From: Defluviicoccus sp.
GTDB lineage: Bacteria; Pseudomonadota; Alphaproteobacteria; Rhodospirillales; Defluviicoccaceae
Assembly (NCBI GenBank): GCA_029624735.1
Contig: JARSSM010000011.1
Span: forward strand, 198,495-262,494
DNA length: 64,000 nucleotides
Direction: 5' to 3'
Positions 38,266 through 47,227 of this stretch are shown here, piece after piece. The notes beneath the pieces are model-generated. The model did not search any database, was not told the DNA's origin, and worked only from the letters and a program-made list of their open reading frames with translations. The position numbers were made by a program, and so were the translations under genes. Positions within the stretch are counted from its first letter, which is position 1; every line of letters starts with the position of its first letter.

Positions 38266-38667
38266 GTGACCGCAAGCATCGAGGCAGCAGCGCACCTGCA
38301 CACGACGGCTGCGATGCTGCTGGCCGGCGCGCGCGGGCGCTGCCCGCGCTGCGGGCAGGGAGCTCTGTTCGCGGGCTTTCTCACCGTCACCCGGCGCTGC
38401 AGCGCCTGCGGGCTCAGCTTCGCCGGCCACGACGCAGGCGATGGGCCGGCCGTGTTCGGGATCTTCATCCTGGGCTTTGTCGTTGTCGGCCTGGCCGTCT
38501 GGCTGGAGGCGGCGTTTGAGCCGCCGCTGTGGGTGCACGCGCTGGTATGGATCCCAGTTACCATCGCGGCCTCGGTTGGCCTGCTAAGGCCATTGAAAGG
38601 CATGACGATCGCGGCTCAATATCGGTTTCGCTCGGTCGAGGAGCGTGAACGCCCAGGCGCAACGTGA
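38266..38667 (+). CDS. DUF983 family protein
   Basis: A product of about 133 residues with a zinc-ribbon-like N-terminus, RCPRCGQGALFAGF then RRCSACGLSF (four Cys), followed by two transmembrane helices. DUF983 genes regularly follow coxC in alphaproteobacteria, and a role in oxidase biogenesis is suspected but unproven. The start is uncertain: GTG 38266 is chosen because it gives a compact N-terminus before the ribbon; ATG 38311 is an alternative. SURF1, which often follows, is absent here. Confidence 0.82.
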   Translation: MTASIEAAAHLHTTAAMLLAGARGRCPRCGQGALFAGFLTVTRRCSACGLSFAGHDAGDGPAVFGIFILGFVVVGLAVWLEAAFEPPLWVHALVWIPVTIAASVGLLRPLKGMTIAAQYRFRSVEERERPGAT

Positions 38668-38707
38668 ACTGGGGACGGCGTGAGTTAACACCAAGGAGTT
38701 AGGACGC

Positions 38708-39529
38708 ATGGCGGCGCTGGAGGGCCGGATCAGCCGGCTGCCGGTCACGATCCGGCGGATCACCGATATCGATCGTTCGGGACGCTGGCTCGCGGCGGGT
38801 TGGCGCGATTTCCTGGCTGCGCCCAGGGTCAGCCTGATCTACGGCGCCGGATTCGTGATCCTCGGCAACCTGTTGACTCTCGGCCTTTGGCTGGCCGGCC
38901 TGGATTCGCTCATCCTGCCGCTTGCCGGCGGCTTCATCATCCTCGCGCCGCTCCTGGTCGTCGGTCTCTACGACGTCAGCCGCCGGTTGGAGGCCAACCA
39001 GCCGGTGACGATGGCCGATGTGTTTGCCGCCTTCCGCGCCAACCTGAGCCAGCTGTCGGCGATCGGGGTGGTCCTTCTGATCGCCTTTCTGGTTTGGATC
39101 GAGGTCGCACTGTTCTTGTTCATGCTCTTCTTCAGCGATGCACCACCGCCGCTCGACACCTTCGTTGGCGATGTCCTGTTCTCGCTGAGGGGCGCGCCGC
39201 TGCTACTGCTTGGCACGCTGGTCGGCGCCCTGTTCGCCGCCATCGTCTTTAGCGTGACGGCGGTATCGGTGCCGCTGATCTATGACCGGCCGTTCGATGT
39301 CGTTACCGCGATCAGCATCAGCTTGTTGTGCGTGCAGCTGAACTACCGCGTCATGTTCGGCTGGGCCGGCCTGATCGCGGTCTTGACAGCGGTTGGCCTC
39401 GTTACCGGCTTCCTCGGCCTTCTCATTGCCATGCCGGTGCTGGCTTTTTCCACCTGGCACGCCTACCGCGACCTCATCGAGCCGGCGCCTGCGATCGAGG
39501 AGGCAGCGTTTCCGGCGGCCGCCATCTGA
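38708..39529 (+). CDS. DUF2189 domain-containing membrane protein
   Basis: A 273-residue polytopic protein of about six helices. The N-terminal RRITDIDRSGRWLAAGWRDFLAAPRVSLIYGAGFV and SVPLIYDRPFDVVTAISIS segments are typical of DUF2189, found widely in alphaproteobacteria near cytochrome oxidase genes. No biochemical function is established. It follows DUF983 after 40 bases with a good AAGGAG ribosome-binding site, and is probably the last gene of the oxidase run; the next gene is convergent. Confidence 0.88.
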   Translation: MAALEGRISRLPVTIRRITDIDRSGRWLAAGWRDFLAAPRVSLIYGAGFVILGNLLTLGLWLAGLDSLILPLAGGFIILAPLLVVGLYDVSRRLEANQPVTMADVFAAFRANLSQLSAIGVVLLIAFLVWIEVALFLFMLFFSDAPPPLDTFVGDVLFSLRGAPLLLLGTLVGALFAAIVFSVTAVSVPLIYDRPFDVVTAISISLLCVQLNYRVMFGWAGLIAVLTAVGLVTGFLGLLIAMPVLAFSTWHAYRDLIEPAPAIEEAAFPAAAI

Positions 39530-39570
39530 TGAGGCCGCCGGAACACCGCGCCTGTTAACTGGCGCCGGAA

Positions 39571-40422
39571 TCAACCCAGCAGAAATTCCCGAACTGGGCC
39601 GATCTGATCCGCGCTCATGATCATCGGCGCGTGACCGACGCCTTCGAACTCGATCACCTTCGCCTCCGGCTTGCGCTTGCGCATCTCGGCCAAGGTTTCC
39701 GTCGTCAGCACGTCGGAATCGGTGCCGCGCAGCACGAGGACAGGCTGGCGGACGCCGTCCCATAGCGGCCACAACGCAACCGGCTCCGAGAAGCCGTCCT
39801 TGAAGGGTTCGGCGAGGCGCGGATCGTAGTGCTGGTGCCAGAGACCGGTCGCCGGGTCCTGGCGCGCGCCGTACCTGGCAACGTGCGCCCACTGCGCGTC
39901 GGTCAAGGGACCATAGGGTGCGTTCACTTCGCGCATATAGCGCTCCAGCGCGCCAATGTCGGCGAAAGTCGGATCCTTGCCGACATAGCTGGCAATCCGC
40001 TCCAAAGCCTCTTTGCCGATGTAGCCGCCGACGTCATCAAGGACGAGACGGCGGATCGGGCTCTTTGGCATCATCGCCAAGGTCATGCCGATGATCCCGC
40101 CGAGCGAGACGCCGATCCAGTCGACCTGCTCGACGCCGAGCCTGGCGATCAGGGCCGTCATGTTCTGGACATAGGTGCTCGGTTGATAATCGGTCGCGAT
40201 CGGCAACCAGTCGCTGATGCCGCGGCCAGGCAGGTCAACGCATACGACGCGGTAGCTGTCCTCCAGCGCCTGGGCGAGAATGTCGAAATCGCGGCCGCGG
40301 CGGGTCAAACCATGGACGCAGACCACCACCCGGCCGTTGGCGGGATCGCCCCACTCGAAGTAGGCGACGCGATGGAATCCATGCGTGCTCAAGCCCAAAA
40401 AACTCTTTTCTACCATTGGCAT
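39571..40422 (-). CDS. Alpha/beta-fold hydrolase
   Basis: A 283-residue cytosolic hydrolase. The oxyanion-hole segment VCVHGLTRRGRDFD, the nucleophile elbow DWIGVSLGGIIGM (Ser) and a C-terminal GVGHAPM with the catalytic His are visible, with an Asp in VLRGTDSDVL. The substrate is unknown. The ATG at 40422 is preferred because a GGGG-rich ribosome-binding site precedes it; longer in-frame starts would add basic, atypical sequence. Convergent with DUF2189. Confidence 0.88.
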   Translation of the reverse strand: MPMVEKSFLGLSTHGFHRVAYFEWGDPANGRVVVCVHGLTRRGRDFDILAQALEDSYRVVCVDLPGRGISDWLPIATDYQPSTYVQNMTALIARLGVEQVDWIGVSLGGIIGMTLAMMPKSPIRRLVLDDVGGYIGKEALERIASYVGKDPTFADIGALERYMREVNAPYGPLTDAQWAHVARYGARQDPATGLWHQHYDPRLAEPFKDGFSEPVALWPLWDGVRQPVLVLRGTDSDVLTTETLAEMRKRKPEAKVIEFEGVGHAPMIMSADQIGPVREFLLG

Positions 40423-40930
40423 CGTGGTCGTCCCCTGTTCATCCCGCAAGCGTGGCCGCGCCTCAATCATCGGCACAATCGTGAGCCGGATCAAGCACCG
40501 TCGAAGGCGCGGCACCGGCCCGCGCAGCACGACCGACAGGCGCTGTGCGCTGATTTGGGCCGCGGCCCCGAGAGTCAATCAAACACGGGGCCTCTAGCGA
40601 CAAAGTTGTGAGAGCTGGCAGCATCACCGGCAAATACTGCTAAGTCTTGAGGTAAAACGGAGGTGACGGCACGCACTGGTTTGCCAAGCTCGCGCTCCCT
40701 GCAGCGAAGCCGGCGCAGCAATTTCAGATCAAACCAAGAACACATCAGGACGTTCGGCCACGGACGCCACACCAGCCGCCAAAATGGCCGATGCACCTTG
40801 CGGTTGACAGAAGCAGGAATCCGAATATTTCCCCATTAAGGGAAAAGAATGCACCGAAACCCGTGCGCGCTCGGCAAATTGGCCGGGGCCGGCGGCGTTC
40901 GATTGCTGCACCCGCACAGGCTTCGTTCAG

Positions 40931-40939
40931 TTGTCCACA
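40931..40939 (+). promoter_or_regulatory. One-mismatch DnaA box
   Basis: TTGTCCACA differs from the DnaA box TTATNCACA at one position. It lies about 200 bases from two further boxes in the same orientation. Confidence 0.4.
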
Positions 40940-41054
40940 GCGCCCCAACTGGCGCGAATCCTGCCGGCGGTGAAGAAAAGCGTGTGATAGCGTAAGTAAT
41001 CAATATTGCCCCGCAAAAGGTGCGCAGGCGAACATACGGTCAAGCGAAAAAAAT

Positions 41055-41120
41055 GCCTAAGCGCTGGGCAACATAAGGAAGCTGCCCTGTTTTGAGGGGC
41101 TTAGGCCCCGAAGCGGGCTC
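41055..41120. ncRNA. Candidate structured element with mutually exclusive hairpins
   Basis: GCCTAAGC (41055-41062) pairs perfectly with GCTTAGGC (41099-41106), enclosing an inner hairpin GGGCA (41066-41070) with TGCCC (41083-41087). The 3' arm of the outer stem also forms a competing hairpin, GGGGC-TTAG-GCCCC (41096-41109), followed by a small CCCG-AAG-CGGG hairpin. The two folds cannot coexist. No T-run follows on either strand, so a terminator is unlikely. The family is unknown and strand undecided. Confidence 0.35.
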
Positions 41121-41141
41121 TCATGCACAGTTTTATCCACA
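41121..41141 (+). promoter_or_regulatory. Pair of DnaA boxes, one perfect
   Basis: TCATGCACA (41121-41129, one mismatch) is followed three bases later by TTATCCACA (41133-41141), an exact match to the strong DnaA box. They lie immediately after the hairpin element and 160 bases before hemW. Confidence 0.5.
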
Positions 41142-41299
41142 GCTTCTGTTGACGAACCAGCCGCCCTGGCGCACCGCGCCGCATCGTGGGTATCGACCAT
41201 AATTTCACCCGAATCAGGCAAATGCTTCCGCACTGACGACGCGCACCCCGCTCCTGCTACACCTTTCCCAGGCGGTAACCTCATGGCAGACTTTCGCTC

Positions 41300-42505
41300 A
41301 TGGCAAACCGGCAGCACATTGCGCTCCCCACGGACGTCAAACCAGTGGCGGGACCAGCCGCGCTCGACATTTACATCCATTGGCCCTTCTGCATCGCCAA
41401 ATGCCCGTACTGCGATTTTAACAGCACGGCGGCGACAGCGATCGATTTTGCGCGCTGGCAGAGGGCGCTTGAGCGTGATCTGTTGGCCTATGGGCCGCTC
41501 ACGCCCGGCCGCACGGTTAGGAGCGTTTTCTTCGGCGGCGGTACGCCTTCGCTGATGCCGGCGGAAACCGTCGCAACGATCCTGGCGGCCTTGCGCGCGC
41601 AGTGGACCGTTGGCGACGATGCCGAAATCACGCTCGAGGCCAATCCGAGCACGGTCGACCGCAGCCGCTTCCGGGATTTGCGCGCGGCCGGCGTCAACCG
41701 GCTCTCGATCGGTGTCCAGTCGCTCGCGGACGAAGAACTGCGTTTTCTTGGCCGCACCCACTCGGCCGCCGAGGCCAAGGCCGCGATCGAGATGGCGCAC
41801 GCGGTGTTCCCGCGCGTCTCCATCGACCTGATCTACGGCCTGCCCGGCCAAACCACGGCCGCCTGGGCGCTCGCGCTCAACGATGCGCTGAGCTGCGCCG
41901 GCGAGCATGTCTCCACTTACCAACTGACCATTGCGCCCGGAACGCCGTTCGCCCGCCGCGGTGTCCTGGCCGCTGACGAGGATCGGGGCCTCGCCCTGTT
42001 CGCGACGACGCATGAAGTGCTGGCGCGGGCCGGGTTTACCGCCTACGAGATCTCCAACCATGCACGCGGCTCGGCCGTGTGCCGCCACAACGTCGCCATC
42101 TGGCGGGGCGGCGACTATCTCGCCGTCGGGCCCGGCGCACACGGCCGGCTGACGATGCGAACCGCGGCCGATGCGGCCGGCACGCTGGCGCTGCATCAGG
42201 TCGAGGAGCCGTCGGCATGGCTCAAGCGGGTGGAGGAAACGGGCAGCGGCCTCAACACACCGGACCTCCTCTCCGCCGACGAGCGGTGCGACGAGCTGGT
42301 GCTGATGGGCTTGCGGCTTGCGATCGGCCTGGAGCGGGAGCGCTTCCGCCGCCTTACCGGCCGCCACCCAGAGGATGCACTCAACCGCGCCGCCCTCGAT
42401 CGGCTCACGGCCGAGGGCTACCTCGTGTGCGATGCCGCGGGCGTGCGTGTTACCACCAGGGGCCGGCCCTGCCTTGACCACCTCAGCGCAACGCTATTGT
42501 GCTGA
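41300..42505 (+). CDS. hemW: Radical SAM heme chaperone HemW
   Basis: A 401-residue HemN-like protein. The radical SAM cluster motif CIAKCPYCDF (CxxxCxxC) is near residue 35 and FFGGGTPSLM follows. The HNxxxW-type heme-related motif CRHNVAIWRGGDYLAVGPGAHG distinguishes HemW from true coproporphyrinogen III dehydrogenase. It is thought to deliver heme to membrane proteins. In many alphaproteobacteria it is followed, as here, by a PBP activator, rsmI, yraN and gshB. The ATG at 41300 fits; a nearby ATG at 41283 is out of frame. Confidence 0.93.
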   Translation: MANRQHIALPTDVKPVAGPAALDIYIHWPFCIAKCPYCDFNSTAATAIDFARWQRALERDLLAYGPLTPGRTVRSVFFGGGTPSLMPAETVATILAALRAQWTVGDDAEITLEANPSTVDRSRFRDLRAAGVNRLSIGVQSLADEELRFLGRTHSAAEAKAAIEMAHAVFPRVSIDLIYGLPGQTTAAWALALNDALSCAGEHVSTYQLTIAPGTPFARRGVLAADEDRGLALFATTHEVLARAGFTAYEISNHARGSAVCRHNVAIWRGGDYLAVGPGAHGRLTMRTAADAAGTLALHQVEEPSAWLKRVEETGSGLNTPDLLSADERCDELVLMGLRLAIGLERERFRRLTGRHPEDALNRAALDRLTAEGYLVCDAAGVRVTTRGRPCLDHLSATLLC

Positions 42506-42531
42506 CCGCTTGCGGCGGCGCGGCCCGCACC

Positions 42532-43920
42532 TCAGCTCCCTGCGAAGGACAGCGCGGCCGGACTCACCACGCGGAAGCCGCCCTTCTCTACCACCAGCAC
42601 GGCCAGGCGGCGCTCGGCGATGCCGCTGGGCGAAAAGCGGAACAGGCCGTCGCGGCCAAGGAAACCGTTCGGATCGGCTAGAGTATCGGCAACGGCTACA
42701 CCGTTGATGCGGGCTCTTGCCGCCAGCGCCGCGACCGCAGTGGCATCGTAGGCGAGCGTCGCCAAGCGTGGCGGCGGCTCACCGAAATGCGCCCGGTAGC
42801 GATCCTCGAAGGCAGAGCGGAACGACGGCGCGGCTGCCGCGAACCAGCCGCCCTGTAGCGCTTCGGCAACGCCAAGCCCCGCTTCATCCCAGGCACCGGT
42901 GCCCAAGAGCTGCACCGTCTGCGCACTCAGTCCCTGCGCCGGCAAGGCGTCTGCGATCGCGCGCAGCCGCGCACCGCCGTCCGCAATCAGAAGCGCGCTG
43001 AACGGCAGTGGTGCCGGCGGCATCGGCACCGCGGCGGAACCTGGAAGCGGGCTTGCCGCGGCGGCCGGCGGCACCGGCTCTGGCTTGGCCGCAGCACGTT
43101 CCCTCGTTGCCGTAAGCCGACGCAGGACGGGCGCGAAATCCTTGGTGTTCGGATCGTAAAGCTGAATGGCCGTGATCTTGGTCCCGCGCGCTGCCGCTGC
43201 TGCCTTGGCAGCCGCCACCACCGCCTCCCCGTAGCCGTCCTTGGGTGCCAACACGCCGAAGGTCGATGCGCCGTTCTCGGCCGCAAAACCGATGATGCGC
43301 TGGACCTCGGTTTCCGGCACGAAGCCCATGATTTGCACGTCGCCGCCGGCAACCCGGCTGTCATTCGAGAAGGCGACGACCGGAACCGCGGCTTGCGTCG
43401 CCAACGGTTGCACTGCGCGCACCGAATTGGCGAGCAGCGGCCCCAGCACCACGGCCGCGCCTTCCGCCAGCGCTAACCGGGTGGCACGCTGCGCCCCCTC
43501 CGGAGTGCCGAGCGAATCATAAGGCGCAACCTCGAAGGCCGGCTCCCCGACGTCGAACAGCGCCATCTGGCTCGCTCGCAGCATGCTGGTGCCGAGGCCG
43601 GCGAGCTTGCCGCTCAGCGGGACAAGCAGGGCGGCGCGGGTCGTGCCCGGCCCCGGAGGCAGCAACGGCGGCGCGCCGCGCAGACGCTGCGCCTCCACCT
43701 GCGGCGACTGGAGCGGTGCCAAATCGGTCGCCGTAGCATCCTCGGTCAACGGCGGCGTCGGCGCCTGCGGCAACCGCGGCGGCAGCTGTACTGGTGCCCG
43801 CGGAGGGGCTTGCGGCGGGGTGCGCGTCGGCGCAAAGGTGCAAGACGCAACAACGAGGGCTGCCGCGATCAGCAGCGGTGCGGTCCGTGCGGCCTTGCTG
43901 CGAGAGGTGAAAAGGATCAT
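42532..43920 (-). CDS. Penicillin-binding protein activator (LpoA-like lipoprotein)
   Basis: A 462-residue outer-membrane lipoprotein. The signal peptide ends in the lipobox VASC, followed by a Pro-rich stretch of about 40 residues. A periplasmic-binding-protein-like domain follows (AALLVPLSGKLAGLGTSMLRASQMALFD, then GAAVVLGPLLANSVRAVQPLA). LpoA-like proteins stimulate peptidoglycan synthases. The ATG at 43920 is chosen; an ATG at 43950 is also in frame. Its start is only seven bases from the proposed rsmI start on the other strand, so each promoter must lie in the other gene. Confidence 0.88.
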   Translation of the reverse strand: MILFTSRSKAARTAPLLIAAALVVASCTFAPTRTPPQAPPRAPVQLPPRLPQAPTPPLTEDATATDLAPLQSPQVEAQRLRGAPPLLPPGPGTTRAALLVPLSGKLAGLGTSMLRASQMALFDVGEPAFEVAPYDSLGTPEGAQRATRLALAEGAAVVLGPLLANSVRAVQPLATQAAVPVVAFSNDSRVAGGDVQIMGFVPETEVQRIIGFAAENGASTFGVLAPKDGYGEAVVAAAKAAAAARGTKITAIQLYDPNTKDFAPVLRRLTATRERAAAKPEPVPPAAAASPLPGSAAVPMPPAPLPFSALLIADGGARLRAIADALPAQGLSAQTVQLLGTGAWDEAGLGVAEALQGGWFAAAAPSFRSAFEDRYRAHFGEPPPRLATLAYDATAVAALAARARINGVAVADTLADPNGFLGRDGLFRFSPSGIAERRLAVLVVEKGGFRVVSPAALSFAGS

Positions 43921-43927
43921 CGCCCCA

Positions 43928-44920
43928 ATGGCGCCCGTGGTGCGTTCCAAAAAGCCTGCTCGCCACCAGCCTAGCGATACTCGCAGCGCGCGTAAACAGC
44001 CGCAGTCGGCTGGGGCCGCCGCGGAAGCCGGCGTACTCGCGCCCGCCCTCTACCTCGTGGCGACTCCGATCGGCAACGCCCGCGATATCACCTTGCGCGC
44101 GCTCGCCGTGCTGAACGCGGTCGAGGCGATTGCGTGCGAGGATAGCCGCGTCACCGCCCGCCTGTTGGCAATCCACGGCATCCGCAAGCCGCTCATGCCC
44201 TGCCACGACCACAACGAGCGGACGGCAGCAACGCAGCTCGTCGCCCGCATCAAAGCCGGCGCCGCGATCGCCTTCGTCAGCGATGCCGGCACCCCGCTCA
44301 TCTCCGACCCCGGCTTCCGGCTGGTGCAGACCTGCATCGAACAAGACGTCACCGTCGTCCCGGTGCCGGGACCGAGCGCGGTCATGGCTGCCCTGAGCGT
44401 CGCCGGCGTGGCCTGCGAGCGGTTCTTCTTCGCTGGCTTCCTGCCACCCAGGCAAGCCGCGCGGCTGAAGGCGATCGAGGCGCTCGCCACGCTGCCGGCG
44501 ACCCTCGTCGTCATGGAGGCGCCGCACCGGCTGGCCGCGACGCTCGCCGATCTGGCGCGCGTGCTGGGCGACCGCCCGGCTGCGGTCACGCGCGAACTGA
44601 CGAAGCTGTTCGAAGAGGTCCGCCGCGGTACGCTTCCGGAGCTGGCCGCTGCCGTCGCCGCGGGGCCACCGCCGAAAGGCGAGGTGACGCTGGTGATCGG
44701 CCCCGCCGCGGCTGCCGCTGCCCCCGATCCGGCGGATATCGACCGCATGCTCAGTGAAGCCCTCGTTGGCAGTTCGCCGCGAGCGGCAGCCACAGCCGTG
44801 GCGCAGGCGCTCGATCTGCCGCGGCGTCCCCTCTATGCCCGCGCGATCGCTCTCGATCGCAGCCACGCGGCGCTTGAGGACGATGTCGCTGACGAGGTCG
44901 CTGAAGACGGGGACGACTGA
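43928..44920 (+). CDS. rsmI: 16S rRNA (cytidine(1402)-2'-O)-methyltransferase
   Basis: A 330-residue SAM-dependent methyltransferase modifying C1402 of 16S rRNA. The tetrapyrrole-methylase fold motifs are clear: LYLVATPIGNARDITLRAL, FVSDAGTPLISDPG and PVPGPSAVMAALSVAG. The N-terminal 35 residues before LYLVATPIGN are basic and not conserved, so translation may start later than the ATG at 43928. The stop overlaps the ATG of yraN (TGATG). Confidence 0.94.
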   Translation: MAPVVRSKKPARHQPSDTRSARKQPQSAGAAAEAGVLAPALYLVATPIGNARDITLRALAVLNAVEAIACEDSRVTARLLAIHGIRKPLMPCHDHNERTAATQLVARIKAGAAIAFVSDAGTPLISDPGFRLVQTCIEQDVTVVPVPGPSAVMAALSVAGVACERFFFAGFLPPRQAARLKAIEALATLPATLVVMEAPHRLAATLADLARVLGDRPAAVTRELTKLFEEVRRGTLPELAAAVAAGPPPKGEVTLVIGPAAAAAAPDPADIDRMLSEALVGSSPRAAATAVAQALDLPRRPLYARAIALDRSHAALEDDVADEVAEDGDD

Positions 44921-45297
44921 TGGCGGCCCGCTCGCATCCAGACCGCCGCCGGGCGGCGCAGCGGTTCGGCCGTCTGGCGGAGTTTGCGGCGCGCTTGCTC
45001 TTGCGTTTCAAGGGCTACCGCATCCTTGCCCGCGATCTGCGCACACCGGTGGGCGAGATCGATGTTGTCGCTCGCCGCGGCGCCGTTGTCGCGTTCGTCG
45101 AGGTCAAGAGCCGTGCCCGGGCGCCGGACGCCGACAGCTTGAGTCCCGCCCAGCGCCGGCGTATCGTCCGCGCCGCCGAAGCGTTCCTGTCGCGGCAGCA
45201 GGACCCGCGCCTTGAAAGCGTTCGCTTCGATCTGATGCTAATGGCGCCCTGGCGCTGGCCGCGGCACATTCGGAACGCGTGGCGGGCCGACGACTGA
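44920..45297 (+). CDS. yraN: YraN family (UPF0102) nuclease-fold protein
   Basis: A 125-residue protein with the restriction-endonuclease-like core of UPF0102: GYRILARDLRTPVGEIDVVARRG followed by VVAFVEVKSR, giving the E/D-x-K arrangement. Function is unproven. It overlaps the rsmI stop by one base and precedes gshB by 34 bases, a conserved order in proteobacteria. Confidence 0.92.
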   Translation: MAARSHPDRRRAAQRFGRLAEFAARLLLRFKGYRILARDLRTPVGEIDVVARRGAVVAFVEVKSRARAPDADSLSPAQRRRIVRAAEAFLSRQQDPRLESVRFDLMLMAPWRWPRHIRNAWRADD

Positions 45298-45331
45298 GGC
45301 CAATGCTGCTGCCTGAGGAGAGCGAGACGCC

Positions 45332-46285
45332 ATGGGTCTGACCGTCGCCATCCAGATGGATCCGATCGAGACCATCAACATCGAGACCGACTCCAGCTTT
45401 GCGCTGGCGCTGGAGGCGCAGCGGCGCGGCCATCATCTGCTGCACTACCTGCCGCATGCGCTTTCGTTCACGCGCGGACGGGTGACGGCCAAGGCGCGCG
45501 CGCTCGAAGTGCAGCGGGTGCTGGACGATCATTACCTCCTCGGCACGCCGGAGACGATCGACCTTGCCGAGGTCGACATGGTGCTGATGCGTCAGGATCC
45601 GCCGTTCGACATGGCGTACATCACCGCCACCCACATCCTGCAGCACATCCACCCGCAGACACTCGTCATCAACGACCCCATTGAGGTGCGCAACGCACCG
45701 GAGAAGCTGTTCGTCACCCGCTTTCCGGAGCTGATGCCGCCGACGCTGATCACATCCGACCGCGATGAGATTGCCGCCTTTCGCCGTGAATACCGGGAAA
45801 TCGTCATCAAGCCGCTGTTCGGCAATGGTGGCGCCGGCGTCTTCCACGTCGATGCCGAGGACGACAACCTGAACGCGCTCCTGGAGATGTTCACCCAGCT
45901 CTATCGCGAGCCAATCGTCGTCCAGGAGTACCTGCCGCAGGTTCGTGCCGGCGACAAGCGCATCATCCTTATCGATGGCCGCGCCGCCGGTGCCGTGCGC
46001 CGGGTGCCGAAGGCTGGCGAGGCGCGCGCCAACCTGCACGTCGGCGCACGGGCGGAGAAGGCGTCGCTGACGCCGCGCGAGCACGAGATCTGCGCGATGA
46101 TCGGCCCGGAACTGAAGGCGCGCGGCTTGGTCTTCGTCGGCATCGATGTCATTGGCGACTGGCTCACGGAGATCAACGTCACCTCACCGACCGGCATTCA
46201 GGAGATCGGCCGCTTCGACGGCGTCTGCCTGGAGGCCGAGCTGTGGGATGCCTTCGAAGCGCGCTTTCATGCGACGCGGCTCTAG
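45332..46285 (+). CDS. gshB: Glutathione synthetase
   Basis: A 317-residue ATP-grasp ligase joining gamma-glutamylcysteine and glycine. Characteristic segments are the N-terminal [61 protein letters not shown] (phosphate-binding loop) and the C-terminal [24 protein letters not shown]. The product links functionally to the glutaredoxin encoded at 4812-5150. A GAGGAGAG ribosome-binding site precedes the ATG. Confidence 0.97.
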   Translation: MGLTVAIQMDPIETINIETDSSFALALEAQRRGHHLLHYLPHALSFTRGRVTAKARALEVQRVLDDHYLLGTPETIDLAEVDMVLMRQDPPFDMAYITATHILQHIHPQTLVINDPIEVRNAPEKLFVTRFPELMPPTLITSDRDEIAAFRREYREIVIKPLFGNGGAGVFHVDAEDDNLNALLEMFTQLYREPIVVQEYLPQVRAGDKRIILIDGRAAGAVRRVPKAGEARANLHVGARAEKASLTPREHEICAMIGPELKARGLVFVGIDVIGDWLTEINVTSPTGIQEIGRFDGVCLEAELWDAFEARFHATRL

Positions 46286-46330
46286 GGCGCGCGCGGGACC
46301 AGGACCGATGCCAGGGTGGAGCCAGGACCA

Positions 46331-47197
46331 ATGACGGAACCGGGGCTGATCCTGTTTCAGGCCGACGACGGCCAGGACATCTTTGCGCAAGTGACCGGAC
46401 ACGGCCCACCGCTGGTGCTTCTGCACGAATGGGCTTCGAGCCACCGGGTGTGGGAGCCAATCGCGCACCGCCTTGCCGACCGTTTCACAGTCTACCGCTG
46501 GGATGCGCGCGGGCACGGCAGTCACGGCAGCCACGTGGTACCGGCTTCGGTGCGGGGAAGCGTGAGCGTGACCCGGATGGCGGACGACCTTGCGTGCCTC
46601 CTCGATCATTTCCGCCTCGAACGGCCGGTCGTGGCCGGTCATTCGATGGGCGCGCTCACGCTCTGGGCCTACATCGCCCGCCACGGCTGTAGCCGGCTCG
46701 GCAAGCTGTGCTTCATCGATCAATCGCCGCGGCTCACAACCGATGCGACATGGCCGCTCGGCATCTATGGCGACTGGCCGGCCAGCCGCGATCAGGCGTT
46801 CATCACCGCAATGCAGGCTGATTTCGTCGAAGCGGTGATCCGGCTGATCGCCTTTGGCCTCAACGGCGCCGCGCGCGAACGCTACAAGAGCCGGCATCCA
46901 AGCCTGCAGCGGCTCGCGGCCTACCTCGGCATGCTCGACGCGCGGCCGCTGATCGAGGTCTGGCCGACGCTCTCGGGCGCCGATTTCCGCCCTGTATTGC
47001 CGGCGATCAGCGTGCCGACGCTCCTCGTCTATGGCGAGGAGAGCAACTATTACCCGCCCGCAACAGGACCTTACGTGCGCGATGCGATTGCCGGCGCGCA
47101 GCTGGTGATTTACGCTAACGCGGATCATTCGCCGCATGTCAATCAGCCGGACCGGTTTGCCGCCGACCTGGCCGCGTTCGCAGGCGCTAGCGGATGA
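46331..47197 (+). CDS. Alpha/beta-fold hydrolase
   Basis: A 288-residue hydrolase with LVLLHEWASSHRVW at the oxyanion hole, VVAGHSMGALTLWAY with the nucleophile Ser, and ADHSPHVNQPDRF with the likely catalytic His. The substrate is unknown. The ATG at 46331 is preferred over a GTG at 46316. It follows gshB after 45 bases and precedes the ZntB-like gene by about 30 bases, so the three may be co-transcribed. Confidence 0.88.
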   Translation: MTEPGLILFQADDGQDIFAQVTGHGPPLVLLHEWASSHRVWEPIAHRLADRFTVYRWDARGHGSHGSHVVPASVRGSVSVTRMADDLACLLDHFRLERPVVAGHSMGALTLWAYIARHGCSRLGKLCFIDQSPRLTTDATWPLGIYGDWPASRDQAFITAMQADFVEAVIRLIAFGLNGAARERYKSRHPSLQRLAAYLGMLDARPLIEVWPTLSGADFRPVLPAISVPTLLVYGEESNYYPPATGPYVRDAIAGAQLVIYANADHSPHVNQPDRFAADLAAFAGASG

Positions 47198-47227
47198 GCG
47201 GGCAACGGTTTGCGATAAGGGGTGAGG

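Larger units (their letters stand above)
40423..41299. other. Long gene-free region with DnaA boxes and inverted repeats
   Basis: About 877 bases without a supportable gene between a divergent hydrolase gene and hemW. It is AT-richer than its surroundings between 40960 and 41150. It holds a perfect DnaA box, two one-mismatch boxes, four GANTC sites and overlapping hairpins (separate entries). Open frames here have no recognisable domain. Confidence 0.5.

Noticed and set aside
41083..41110. Possible SRP or 6S RNA because of AAGGAAGC within a stem
   Set aside because: The conserved SRP domain IV internal loops and GNRA tetraloop are absent, and no 6S-like long closing stem with a central bubble was found.
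40423..41299. Chromosomal replication origin
   Set aside because: Three DnaA-box-like sites are suggestive, but the neighbouring genes are not typical origin neighbours and GC skew cannot be assessed from this window; kept only as a finding, not a call.
42532..44866. Extension of the PBP activator frame upstream across rsmI
   Set aside because: The lipoprotein signal and lipobox fix the start near 43920, and the upstream frames are shadows of rsmI.
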